From positions 1-64,000 of the forward strand of contig DASUYB010000029.1 of NCBI GenBank assembly GCA_036377595.1: a stretch of DNA of 64,000 nucleotides, given 5' to 3'. Numbering within the stretch: position 1 is the stretch's first letter; each line of letters opens with the position of its first letter. Shown here piece after piece: positions 41,434 through 48,908 of the stretch. Under the pieces are notes generated by a model. It was given only the letters and a program-made list of their open reading frames with translations. It was not told where the DNA came from and did no database searches. Made by a program: the position numbers and the translations under genes. The stretch is from Longimicrobium sp. (GTDB taxonomy: Bacteria; Gemmatimonadota; Gemmatimonadetes; Longimicrobiales; Longimicrobiaceae).

Positions 41434-42120
41434 GTGGACTTCGTCCTGATCGCCCCGTCCCTCTACACGATCGTTCTCCTCGCCACCATCGCTGCCTGCG
41501 CGATCGCTTCGATCGTGGCGACGGAGCGAGGGTGGAAGCGCGGCGTCTACGTCTTCAAGCCAGTGACGACGCTGCTGATCATCGCGCTGGCGGCGTTCCA
41601 GCACAGCTCATTCTCCACGTATCAGATTCTCATCATCGGCGGGCTCGTCTTCTCGCTGGCGGGCGACGTGTTCCTGATGCTGCCGCGGGACCGCTTCGTG
41701 GCGGGCCTCGTCTCCTTCCTCGTCGCACACCTGCTGTACATCCGTGCGTTCGTGTACTTCGGGTTCGCGGCGACGTGGTGGGTCATGCTGCCGCTCGCCG
41801 TCTACGCGGCGGTGCTGCTGCGGGTGCTGCTGCCGCACGTCGAGCGCAAGCTGAAGGTGCCGGTGATCGTCTACGCCTCCGTGCTGCTGGTGATGGCGTG
41901 GCAGGCCGTGGAGTGCGCGCTGGCGGGTGGAGACCTGGACGTTCCCGGCCCCATCCTCGCGCTGCAGGCATGGCTGGCGGCGGCGGGCGCGATGCTGTTC
42001 GTGGCGTCGGACTCGGCGCTTGCGGTGAACCGCTTCGTCCGGCACTTTCGCGGTGCGGACGCCCTGGTGCTGGCCACCTACTTCGCCGCGCAGACGCTCA
42101 TCGCCCTCTCCATCCGCTGA
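41434..42120 (+). CDS. YhhN/TMEM86-family lysoplasmalogenase
   Basis: 228 residues from GTG 41434; no ATG exists before the first helix. Seven to eight predicted helices. The family motifs are visible as GDVFLMLPRDRFVAGLVSFLVAHLLYIRAF (in parts) and the late SDSALAVNRF. Members cleave the vinyl-ether bond of lysoplasmalogens at the membrane. The stop lies one base before the allantoinase start codon, so they may be co-translated, though functions are unrelated. Confidence 0.82.
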   Translation: MDFVLIAPSLYTIVLLATIAACAIASIVATERGWKRGVYVFKPVTTLLIIALAAFQHSSFSTYQILIIGGLVFSLAGDVFLMLPRDRFVAGLVSFLVAHLLYIRAFVYFGFAATWWVMLPLAVYAAVLLRVLLPHVERKLKVPVIVYASVLLVMAWQAVECALAGGDLDVPGPILALQAWLAAAGAMLFVASDSALAVNRFVRHFRGADALVLATYFAAQTLIALSIR

Positions 42121-42121
42121 C

Positions 42122-43492
42122 TTGAATCGACCCCCCCGCGAAACCGTGCTCCGCTCCGCGCACGTGGTGACGCCCGACGGCGTGGCCGCGGCCGCGGTGT
42201 GGGTGAAGGACGGCCGCATCGCCGCCGTGCGCGCCTTCGCCGACGTGCCCGCGGGCGTCGAGGTGGTCGAATGCGGCGACGAGGTGCTGATGCCGGGGCT
42301 GGTGGACACGCACGTCCACGTCAACGAGCCCGGCCGCACCGATTGGGAGGGGTGGGACACGGCCACGCGCGCCGCCGCCGCCGGCGGGGTGACCACGCTG
42401 GTGGAGATGCCGCTCAACAGCATCCCCGCGGTGACCGACGCCGCCGCGCTGCGCGAGAAGTGCGATGCTGCCGAGGGACGCGTGCACGTGGACGTGGGAT
42501 TCTGGGGCGGCGTGGTCCCCGGCAACGCGGGCGAGCTGCGGGAGATGTGGGACGCGGGCGTGCTCGGCTTCAAGTGCTTCCTCTCCCCCTCCGGCGTGGA
42601 CGAGTTCCCGCACGCATCCGAGGCCGACCTGCGCCGGGCGATGCCGATCCTGCGCGAGCTCGGTGCCCCGCTCCTCGTCCACGCCGAGGACCCGCGCGTG
42701 CTCGACGCGGCCGCGGCGGGGCTGGGCGATGCGGATCCGACGCGCTACGAGACCTGGCTCGCGTCGCGCCCGCCTGAGGCGGAGGTCGCGGCGGTGGAGA
42801 TGCTGGTGCGGCTGGCGCGCGAGACCGGCGCGCACGTGCACGTGGTCCACGTCTCCGCCGCCGAGGCGCTGCAGGCGATCCACGCCGCGCGCGACGAGGG
42901 CGTCGCCATCACCTGCGAGACCTGCCCGCACTACCTGCACTTCGCGGCGGAGGACGTGCCCGACGGCGCGACGGAGATGAAGTGCGCGCCGCCCATCCGC
43001 GGCGCGGGGAACCGCGAGGACCTGTGGACGGCGCTCGGCGCGGGGTGGATCGACCTGGTGGCGACGGACCATTCGCCCTGCCCGCCGGAGATGAAGCTGC
43101 GCGAGCAGGGCGACTTCGTGCGCGCGTGGGGCGGGATCGCGTCGCTGCAACTGGGGCTGGCGGCCGTCTGGCGCGGCGCGCGGGAGCGCGGCTACACTCC
43201 CGCGCACCTGGCGCAGTGGATGTCGGCCGCGCCGGCGCGGCTGGCGGGGCTGCACGCGCGCAAGGGCGCCATCGCCCCCGGCCGCGACGCCGACCTGGTG
43301 GTGTGGGAGCCCGACGCCGAGTTCCTGGTGGAGCCCGGCCGCCTCTTCCATCGCCACAAGCTGTCGCCGTACGTGGGCTCCGTGCTCCCCGGCGTCGTCC
43401 ACCAGACCTGGGTGCGCGGCGCAAAGGTGTTCAATGCCGGCGAGATCGTCTCCCCCGCGACGGGGCGATTGCTGCTGCGCACGGAGATCTGA
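42122..43492 (+). CDS. allB: Allantoinase (dihydroorotase-family amidohydrolase)
   Basis: 456 residues from TTG 42122; a GTG at 42146 would give 448. The metal ligands of cyclic amidohydrolases are present: VDTHVHVNEPGRTDWEG, GFKCFLSPSG with the carboxylated Lys, a His in HAED, HVVHVSAAEAL, and LVATDHSPC with the Asp. Closest in outline to allantoinase (long length, TPEDL-like MPLNSIPAV, CPHYL). It opens the allantoin ring to allantoate. Neighbours downstream (allantoicase, uraD, uraH, uricase) strongly support this over dihydroorotase. Confidence 0.9.
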   Translation: MNRPPRETVLRSAHVVTPDGVAAAAVWVKDGRIAAVRAFADVPAGVEVVECGDEVLMPGLVDTHVHVNEPGRTDWEGWDTATRAAAAGGVTTLVEMPLNSIPAVTDAAALREKCDAAEGRVHVDVGFWGGVVPGNAGELREMWDAGVLGFKCFLSPSGVDEFPHASEADLRRAMPILRELGAPLLVHAEDPRVLDAAAAGLGDADPTRYETWLASRPPEAEVAAVEMLVRLARETGAHVHVVHVSAAEALQAIHAARDEGVAITCETCPHYLHFAAEDVPDGATEMKCAPPIRGAGNREDLWTALGAGWIDLVATDHSPCPPEMKLREQGDFVRAWGGIASLQLGLAAVWRGARERGYTPAHLAQWMSAAPARLAGLHARKGAIAPGRDADLVVWEPDAEFLVEPGRLFHRHKLSPYVGSVLPGVVHQTWVRGAKVFNAGEIVSPATGRLLLRTEI

Positions 43493-43501
43493 GCCGCGCC
43501 G

Positions 43502-43559
43502 GGGTGAAGTCCGCGAAGGCGGACTGCGTGTGGTTGTAGCCGCGACTTCAGTCGCATCG
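43502..43559 (+). repeat. ~56-bp element, copy 2
   Basis: GGGGTGAAGTCCGCGAAGGC, GGACTGCGTG, then GTAGCCGCGACTTCAGTCGC. Inverted relative to the copy at 41345-41399. It begins ten bases after the allantoinase stop and could fold as a terminator. Confidence 0.8.
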
Positions 43560-43598
43560 TCCGACCCCGATCCGCCGTTGAGAGTTGGAGATGAGCAG

Positions 43599-44000
43599 AT
43601 GAGCACCGTGCGCAACATCACCGCCGAGTACGGCCGCATCGGCGAGCACTGGTCGCCGCGGGTGATCGCGGCGGCCAACGGACAGTTCATCAAGCTGGCC
43701 AAGGTGCAGGGCGAGTTCGTCTGGCACGACCACGCGGCCGAGGACGAGGTCTTCATCGTCTTCCGCGGCCGCCTCACCCTGAAGTTCCGCGACCGCCCCG
43801 ACGCCGTGCTCGGCGAAGGCGACCTCTACGTCGTGCCGAAGGGCGTCGAGCACTGCCCCGTGGCCGAGGAAGAGACGTGGGTGATGCTGGTCGAGCCCGC
43901 GCAGACCACGCACACCGGCGACGTCGAATCGCCGATGACGAAGTCGATCGAGGACCAGATCCGCGACGGCGGGATCGCCATCTCCAGCGCTGCTTCGTAA
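43599..44000 (+). CDS. Single-domain cupin protein
   Basis: 133 residues from ATG 43599 after GGAGATG; an ATG at 43591 is followed at once by a stop. One cupin barrel: motif 1 is WHDHAAEDEVFIVFRGRLTLKF (H-x-H-x3-E) and motif 2 is VPKGVEHCPVAEE with the final His. Short metal-binding cupins occur in many pathways. It lies between allantoinase and allantoicase; a role on an allantoin/allantoate intermediate is possible, but the two-domain ureidoglycine aminohydrolase is twice this size. Confidence 0.85.
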   Translation: MSTVRNITAEYGRIGEHWSPRVIAAANGQFIKLAKVQGEFVWHDHAAEDEVFIVFRGRLTLKFRDRPDAVLGEGDLYVVPKGVEHCPVAEEETWVMLVEPAQTTHTGDVESPMTKSIEDQIRDGGIAISSAAS

Positions 44001-45002
44001 ATGATCGACTTCACCGAGATGGTGGACCTGGCGTCCGAGCGGCTGGGCGGCGCGGTGGTGGCGGCGAACGACGAGTTCTTCGCGCCGAAGGAGAACCTGC
44101 TCAAGCCGTCCGAACCCGAGTGGCGCGAGGGCGAGTACACCGAGCGCGGCAAGTGGATGGACGGCTGGGAAACGCGCCGCCGCCGCGAGCCGGGCTACGA
44201 CTGGGCCATCATCCGCCTGGGCGTGCCCGGCGTGATCCACGGCGTGGTCGTCAACACCGCCTTCTTCCGCGGCAACTATCCCGAGGAGTTCTCGCTCGAG
44301 GCGTGCGACCTCTCCGGCGTCCCCTCGCCCGAGGCGCTGGCGGCGGCGGAGTGGACGGAGATCATCCGCAGGACGCCGCTGCAGGGGAACGCGCCCAACC
44401 CGTTCATCGTCGGCGACGGCCGCCGGTGGACGCACCTGCGGCTCAACATCTTCCCCGACGGCGGCGTGGCGCGGCTGCGCGTGCACGGCGTGGCGCGTCC
44501 CGACTTCCCCGCCTTCGTCCGCGCCGGCGGCGAGATCGACCTGGCGGCGATGGAGAACGGCGGCTGGGTGGAGATCTGCAGCGACATGTTCTTCGGGCAC
44601 CGCCAGAACCTGATCCTCCCCGGCCGCTCGCGGTTCATGGGCGACGGATGGGAGACGCGCCGCCGCCGCGGCCCCGGCCACGACTGGACCATCGTCCGCC
44701 TCGCCGCGCCCGGCACCATCCACCGGGTGGAGATCGACACCGATCACTTCAAGGGGAACGCTCCGGACCGCTGCACGCTGGAGGGGATCTACGCGCCGGA
44801 GCTGGACGGTGACGCTCTCGCCGCGGCGGACTTCTGGCGGCCGCTCCTCCCCGAGCGGAAGCTGCAGCCGCACGCCCGGCATCGCTGGGAAGACGAGCTG
44901 GCGGAGACGGATTCGGTGACGCACGTGCGCCTCTCTATCTTCCCCGACGGCGGCGTGGCGCGGCTGCGGGTGTTTGGCACGCTGGAGGAGCCCGAGCGGT
45001 GA
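44001..45002 (+). CDS. alc: Allantoicase
   Basis: 333 residues. Allantoicase is built from two similar beta-sandwich repeats, and both are evident: WMDGWETRRRREPGYDWAI with VVNTAFFRGNYP, and FMGDGWETRRRRGPGHDWTI with EIDTDHFKGNAP. It hydrolyses allantoate to ureidoglycolate and urea. It begins directly after the cupin stop codon, and its own stop overlaps the GTG of uraD, showing a tight operon. Confidence 0.95.
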   Translation: MIDFTEMVDLASERLGGAVVAANDEFFAPKENLLKPSEPEWREGEYTERGKWMDGWETRRRREPGYDWAIIRLGVPGVIHGVVVNTAFFRGNYPEEFSLEACDLSGVPSPEALAAAEWTEIIRRTPLQGNAPNPFIVGDGRRWTHLRLNIFPDGGVARLRVHGVARPDFPAFVRAGGEIDLAAMENGGWVEICSDMFFGHRQNLILPGRSRFMGDGWETRRRRGPGHDWTIVRLAAPGTIHRVEIDTDHFKGNAPDRCTLEGIYAPELDGDALAAADFWRPLLPERKLQPHARHRWEDELAETDSVTHVRLSIFPDGGVARLRVFGTLEEPER

Positions 45003-45505
45003 CGCTCGCCGAGCTGAACGCGCTCCCGGACGACGAGGCTGCCGCGGCGCTGCTCACCTGCTGCGGCTCGCCCCGCTGGGCGCGCGGGATGGCGGCGCGG
45101 CGCCCGTTCGCGGGGATGGACGATGTGCTGGCCGCGGCGGACGAGACCTGGTGGGCGCTGGACCCGGCGGACTGGGACGACGCCTTCGCCGCGCACCCGC
45201 GCATCGGCGAGCGCAAGGCGGCGCCGGCGCAGACCGCGCAGGCCGCCGCGTGGTCCGCGCAGGAGCAGGCCGGCGCCGCCTCCGCGGGCGAGGACGTGGC
45301 CGCCGCGCTGGCGGAGGGGAACCGCGCGTACGAGCGGCGCTTCGGCCGCATCTACATCGTCTGCGCCACGGGAAAGACGGCGGAGGAGATGCTGTCCATC
45401 CTCCGCGCGCGCCTCGATAATGATCCCCGGACGGAGTTGCGCGTGGCCGCGGGCGAGCAGGCGAAGATCACCCGCCTGCGGCTGGATAAGCTGATCGCGG
45501 GGTGA
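44999..45505 (+). CDS. uraD: OHCU decarboxylase
   Basis: 168 residues from GTG 44999, the family's usual length. The active-site segment HPRIGERKA provides the catalytic His and Glu; FGRIYIVCATGKTAEEML is the conserved C-terminal strand-helix. It decarboxylates 2-oxo-4-hydroxy-4-carboxy-5-ureidoimidazoline to S-allantoin, following uricase and hydroxyisourate hydrolase encoded just downstream. The start overlaps the allantoicase stop (GTGA). Confidence 0.94.
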   Translation: MTLAELNALPDDEAAAALLTCCGSPRWARGMAARRPFAGMDDVLAAADETWWALDPADWDDAFAAHPRIGERKAAPAQTAQAAAWSAQEQAGAASAGEDVAAALAEGNRAYERRFGRIYIVCATGKTAEEMLSILRARLDNDPRTELRVAAGEQAKITRLRLDKLIAG

Positions 45506-45694
45506 TGGCGGGGGCTGCATTCGTGCTTTGGGCGGAGATTTGCGCGGCCGCGGGCGCCCTCACCCCGTGCCTTAGAGCACTCGCCCTCTCCCGATAACGG
45601 GAGAGGGTAGGGTTTCGAGCAGCGGTTTGGCCGTGGGAGGGGTCGCGTGGCAGGTACGATGCATCCCCCCAACCCGCCGAAGCCTTTCCCCGAG

Positions 45695-45784
45695 CTGAGG
45701 TCTCCCCCCTTCTCCCGTTATCGGGAGAAGGGGGGCCAGGGGGGTTGAGGGCCCTCGCGCGCAGCGCGACCCCGCTGTTCTGGA
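45695..45784 (+). repeat. ~90-bp element, left copy flanking uraH-uricase
   Basis: Contains CTGAGGTCTCCC, the palindrome CTTCTCCCGTTATCGGGAGAAG, a G-rich stretch, then GAGGGCCCTCGCGCGCAGCG and CCCCGCTGTTCTGGA. An almost exact inverted copy lies at 47016-47107. The gap 45506-45694 before it also holds a CTCTCCCGATAACGGGAGAG palindrome near 45585 and no gene. Confidence 0.88.
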
Positions 45785-45810
45785 TCATCACCACCTAACC
45801 CACGACCACG

Positions 45811-46155
45811 ATGAGCGCGATCACCACGCACGTGCTGGACACCATGCGCGGGCTGCCGGCGATGGGCATCGCCGTTCTGCTGGAGCGCGCCGACGAGAAC
45901 GCGCAGATGCAGACCGTCGCGCGCGGCATCACCAACAGCGACGGGCGCGTGCTCGACCTCCTCCCCGCGGGCGAGACGCTGGAGCCGGGGACGTACCGCC
46001 TGAGCTTCGACACCGGCGCGTACTTCACCGCCACGGGCGGGGAGGGCTTCTATCCCGAGGTGTCCATCGTCTTCGCCGCGCGCGAGGGCGAGACGCACTA
46101 TCACGTGCCGCTGCTGCTGAGCCCGTACGCCTACTCCACCTACCGCGGGAGCTGA
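45811..46155 (+). CDS. uraH: 5-hydroxyisourate hydrolase
   Basis: 114 residues, transthyretin-like. ITTHVLDTMRGLPAMGI at the start carries the active-site His; the mid-part has Arg residues of the site; the C terminus ends YRGS, the hallmark tetrapeptide. It hydrolyses 5-hydroxyisourate made by uricase to OHCU. Three bases separate its stop from the uricase start. Confidence 0.96.
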   Translation: MSAITTHVLDTMRGLPAMGIAVLLERADENAQMQTVARGITNSDGRVLDLLPAGETLEPGTYRLSFDTGAYFTATGGEGFYPEVSIVFAAREGETHYHVPLLLSPYAYSTYRGS

Positions 46156-46158
46156 CGC

Positions 46159-47004
46159 ATGCCCGCGGCGCTCGGCCCCAACAACTACGGCAAGTCGCGC
46201 GTGCGCCTGTTCCGCGTCACGCGCGACGGCCCGCGGCACGACGTCAGCGACCTCACCGTGGACGTCGCCGTCGAGGGGCGCTTCGAGGCCGTCCATCTCC
46301 AGGGCGACAACGCCGAGGTGCTGCCAACGGACACCATGCGCAACACCGTCTACGCGTTCGCGAAGCTGCATCCCGTGGAGCCGGTCGAGGGGTTCGGGCG
46401 CGCGCTGGCGCAGCACTTCCTGGGTGAGGCGCGCGAGGCCGAGCGCGTGCGCATCCGCATCGCCAAACATGGATGGGGGCGGATGACGGTGGGCGGGCGG
46501 CCGCACACGCACAGCTTCGTGCGCGGATCGGGCGAGCGGCGGATGGCCTGGGTCTTCGCCGACCGTGGCGCGGTGCGCTTCGAGGCGGGGATCGAGGAGC
46601 TGGAGGTGCTCAAGACCACCCAGTCCGCGTTCGAGGGCTACATCCGGAACCAGTACACGACGCTGCCGGAGACGAAGGACCGCATCTTTGCCACCATCGT
46701 CTCCGCGCGCTGGAAGTACGCGAGCGAGCCGGCGGACCTCGACGCCACCTTCGAGGCCGTCCGCACGGCGATGCTGGAGACGTTCGCGGACCACGACTCC
46801 AAGTCCGTGCAGCAGACGCTCTACGCGATGGGCGCCGCAGCCATCGACGCCGCGCCGGAGGTGAGCGAGATCCGCCTCTCCCTTCCCAATCGCCACCACC
46901 TGCTGTTCGACATCGGGCGGTTCGGGCTGGAGAACCCCAACGAGGTGTTCGTCCCCACCACCGAACCCTACGGCCTGATCGAGGCCACGGTGCTGCGGAC
47001 GTAA
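46159..47004 (+). CDS. Urate oxidase (uricase)
   Basis: 281 residues. The family landmarks include NNYGKSRVRLFRV (catalytic Lys), GDNAEVLPTDTMRNTVYAFAK (catalytic Thr, twice-conserved Asn), and a second-half LKTTQSAFEGYIRNQYTTL, then SLPNRHHLLFDIGRFGLENPNEVF. Cofactor-independent oxidation of urate to 5-hydroxyisourate. With uraH it forms a two-gene unit bounded by inverted ~90-bp repeats. Confidence 0.95.
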   Translation: MPAALGPNNYGKSRVRLFRVTRDGPRHDVSDLTVDVAVEGRFEAVHLQGDNAEVLPTDTMRNTVYAFAKLHPVEPVEGFGRALAQHFLGEAREAERVRIRIAKHGWGRMTVGGRPHTHSFVRGSGERRMAWVFADRGAVRFEAGIEELEVLKTTQSAFEGYIRNQYTTLPETKDRIFATIVSARWKYASEPADLDATFEAVRTAMLETFADHDSKSVQQTLYAMGAAAIDAAPEVSEIRLSLPNRHHLLFDIGRFGLENPNEVFVPTTEPYGLIEATVLRT

Positions 47005-47015
47005 TCCGGCGACAG

Positions 47016-47107
47016 TCCAGAACAGCGGGGTCGCGCTGCGCGCGAGGGCCCCTCATCCCCCCCGGCCCCCCTTCTCCCGATAACGGGAGAAGGGGGGAGA
47101 CCTCAGC
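47016..47107 (-). repeat. ~90-bp element, right copy flanking uraH-uricase
   Basis: Reverse complement of 45695-45784: starts TCCAGAACAGCGGGGTCGCG, then CTGCGCGCGAGGGCCC, the palindrome CTTCTCCCGATAACGGGAGAAG, and ends GAGACCTCAGC. The rest of the gap to 47205 has no gene. Confidence 0.88.
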
Positions 47108-47205
47108 GCGAGGATGCGAGCTTCGGTCTTGACGATGGTCCGGGGCGGGGCGCCCGGCGGGGTGTCTCCATCGATCGAAACGTTGAACCTCAACCGCATC
47201 TGGAG

Positions 47206-47652
47206 ATGAGAACTCCTTCGCGAATCCTGAGATCGGCGTGCGTCGCGCTCGTCGTCGCGGTGGCGGCGGGGCGGGCGGAGGCGCAGCGGGTGCACACGCC
47301 CGAGCCGGGGTCGCCCGAGCGGCGGCTGCTGATGGACGCGCTGCGCATCCGCATGCAGCGCGAGCTGAACCGGCCGATGATCTTCCAGGTGCGCCAGCTG
47401 CGCGTGCTGGGGAGCTGGGCGTTCGCCGAGGTGGTGCCGCGCAAGCCCGACGGCTCGCCGTTCGACTACCGCGGCACGCGCTACGAGGAGGCCCGCAACG
47501 AGGGGATGATGGACGACGCCAGCGTGGCCGTCCTCCACCGCACCGGCGGCCAGTGGCGCGTCGTGCGCATCGCCATCGGCCCCACCGACGTGGCGTGGCT
47601 GGGATGGGACAGGGAGCTCGGCGCCCCGCGCGCCGTCTTCCCGTACCCCTGA
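47206..47652 (+). CDS. Small secreted protein
   Basis: 148 residues with a signal peptide ending near AEAQR. The mature part has PERRLLMDALRIRMQRELNRPMIFQVRQLRVLGSWAFAEVVPR (here a helix then a strand pair) and ends with TDVAWLGWDREL. I do not recognise a named family. It is transcribed alone, with a terminator 27 bp after the stop. Confidence 0.72.
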   Translation: MRTPSRILRSACVALVVAVAAGRAEAQRVHTPEPGSPERRLLMDALRIRMQRELNRPMIFQVRQLRVLGSWAFAEVVPRKPDGSPFDYRGTRYEEARNEGMMDDASVAVLHRTGGQWRVVRIAIGPTDVAWLGWDRELGAPRAVFPYP

Positions 47653-47679
47653 CGCGATCGGACGAAAACGATCAATGGA

Positions 47680-47715
47680 GAGGCGCCCCCCCGGTCGGCG
47701 CCTCTTTCGCTTTCC
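47680..47715 (+). terminator. Rho-independent terminator
   Basis: GAGGCGCC pairs with GGCGCCTC around a C-rich loop, followed by TTTCGCTTT. It ends the transcript of the preceding secreted protein. Confidence 0.75.
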
Positions 47716-47821
47716 CGCCCGCCGCGTAGGTTGGCGGGGCCTGCGGATTGCATCGGCGCGCGGGGCACGAATCCGCCGGTGGAGCCCGCCGACGCACGAC
47801 CCTTCCGGAGATGGACTGACG

Positions 47822-48541
47822 GTGAACCGAGAGTACCACCGCTGGTACAGCCCGTCGCTCGGCCGCGACATGGAGATGCTGGTGTTCGGCTGGGGCGGCG
47901 CGCGGCTGCTGGTGTATCCCACCTCGATGGGGCGCTACTTCGAGTGGGAGGACCGCGGGATGATGGACGCGCTCGGCGAGCACATCGACCGCGGCTGGCT
48001 GCAGGTGTTCTGCGTCGACAGCGTCGACGCGGAGAGCTGGTACGCCAAGGGAAGGCATCCGCACGACCGCGCGGTGCGGCAGGGGCAGTACGAGGACTAC
48101 ATCCTCCGCGAGGTGCTCCCCTTCAGCCAGGGCCGCAACGGCAACTCCTACCTGATCGCCACCGGCGCCAGCTTCGGCGCCTACCACGCCGTCAACATCG
48201 GCCTGCGCAACCCGTGGACGTTCAACCGCGTGCTGGGGATGAGCGGCCTGTACGACATCCGCGAGCAGACCGACGGCTACTACGACGACGCCATCGCGGC
48301 GCAGAACCCCTCGCACTACGTCAGCCGCATCGACGACCCGCACCGGCTGGAGGCGATGCGGCGGATGGACGTCATCCTGGCCACCGGCCGCGACGACAGC
48401 TTCGTGGGCAACAACGAGTACCTGTCGCGGATCCTGTGGGAGAAGGGGATCGGCAACGCGCTGCGCCTGTGGGACGGCTGGGCCCACGACTGGCCCTGGT
48501 GGAAGGACATGGTGCGGATGTACGTCGGCGGGCACGATTAG
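47822..48541 (+). CDS. Alpha/beta-hydrolase esterase-like protein
   Basis: 239 residues from GTG 47822. It resembles the putative-esterase fold: LLVYPTSMGRYFEWEDRGM near the start, GNSYLIATGASFGAYHAVNIGLRNP with G-A-S-F-G as nucleophile elbow, GRDDSFVGNN for the acid, and GWAHDWPWW for the His. Likely a serine hydrolase acting in the cytoplasm; it lacks a signal peptide. Substrate unknown. It lies upstream of the three-ligase cluster after a repeat. Confidence 0.82.
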   Translation: MNREYHRWYSPSLGRDMEMLVFGWGGARLLVYPTSMGRYFEWEDRGMMDALGEHIDRGWLQVFCVDSVDAESWYAKGRHPHDRAVRQGQYEDYILREVLPFSQGRNGNSYLIATGASFGAYHAVNIGLRNPWTFNRVLGMSGLYDIREQTDGYYDDAIAAQNPSHYVSRIDDPHRLEAMRRMDVILATGRDDSFVGNNEYLSRILWEKGIGNALRLWDGWAHDWPWWKDMVRMYVGGHD

Positions 48542-48607
48542 GGGACAGGGCACAGGGGACAGGGACAGCAGGGAGGGGACGGACGGAGGCTGCTGCGAGG
48601 GGCGCCG

Positions 48608-48867
48608 GCGCGGCCGCGGGCGGCCCCCTCCCCCGGCCCCTCCCCCGCTGCGCAGGGGAGGGGAGAACTCAGTGCGGGGCGGGCATTTGCGTGAGGGATG
48701 CGCGCCCGGAGGGCCGGGACGCCGCCGCGCTTGCACCGTCGCCGCGTGACGCGAGGATGACGGGCGCGGCGGTGGCCCGGCGCGGTTGGGCACAGTTGTA
48801 TCGTGCCCTACCGCGCGCGCAGCCCGGCCCCCGCGCAGCGGGGGACACGCCCGAACCACGAAGTCCA
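48608..48867 (+). repeat. ~260-bp GC-rich interspersed repeat, copy 3
   Basis: Same order as 2061-2322: pyrimidine-rich palindrome CCCCTCCCCCGCTGCGCAGG-type, CTCAGTGCGG, TGCGTGAGGGATGCGCGCCC, and CGCGCGCAGCCCGG near the end. Fills most of the 360-bp gap before the ATP-grasp gene. Confidence 0.8.
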
Positions 48868-48908
48868 ATCAGTTTCTCGTAGATCGTAACTCGCACGGGG
48901 GGATGAAG

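Noticed and set aside
45695-47107. uraH-uricase repeat-bounded unit as a classic composite transposon
   Set aside because: The flanking repeats are ~90 bp and encode no transposase; only a non-autonomous or recombination-based explanation fits.
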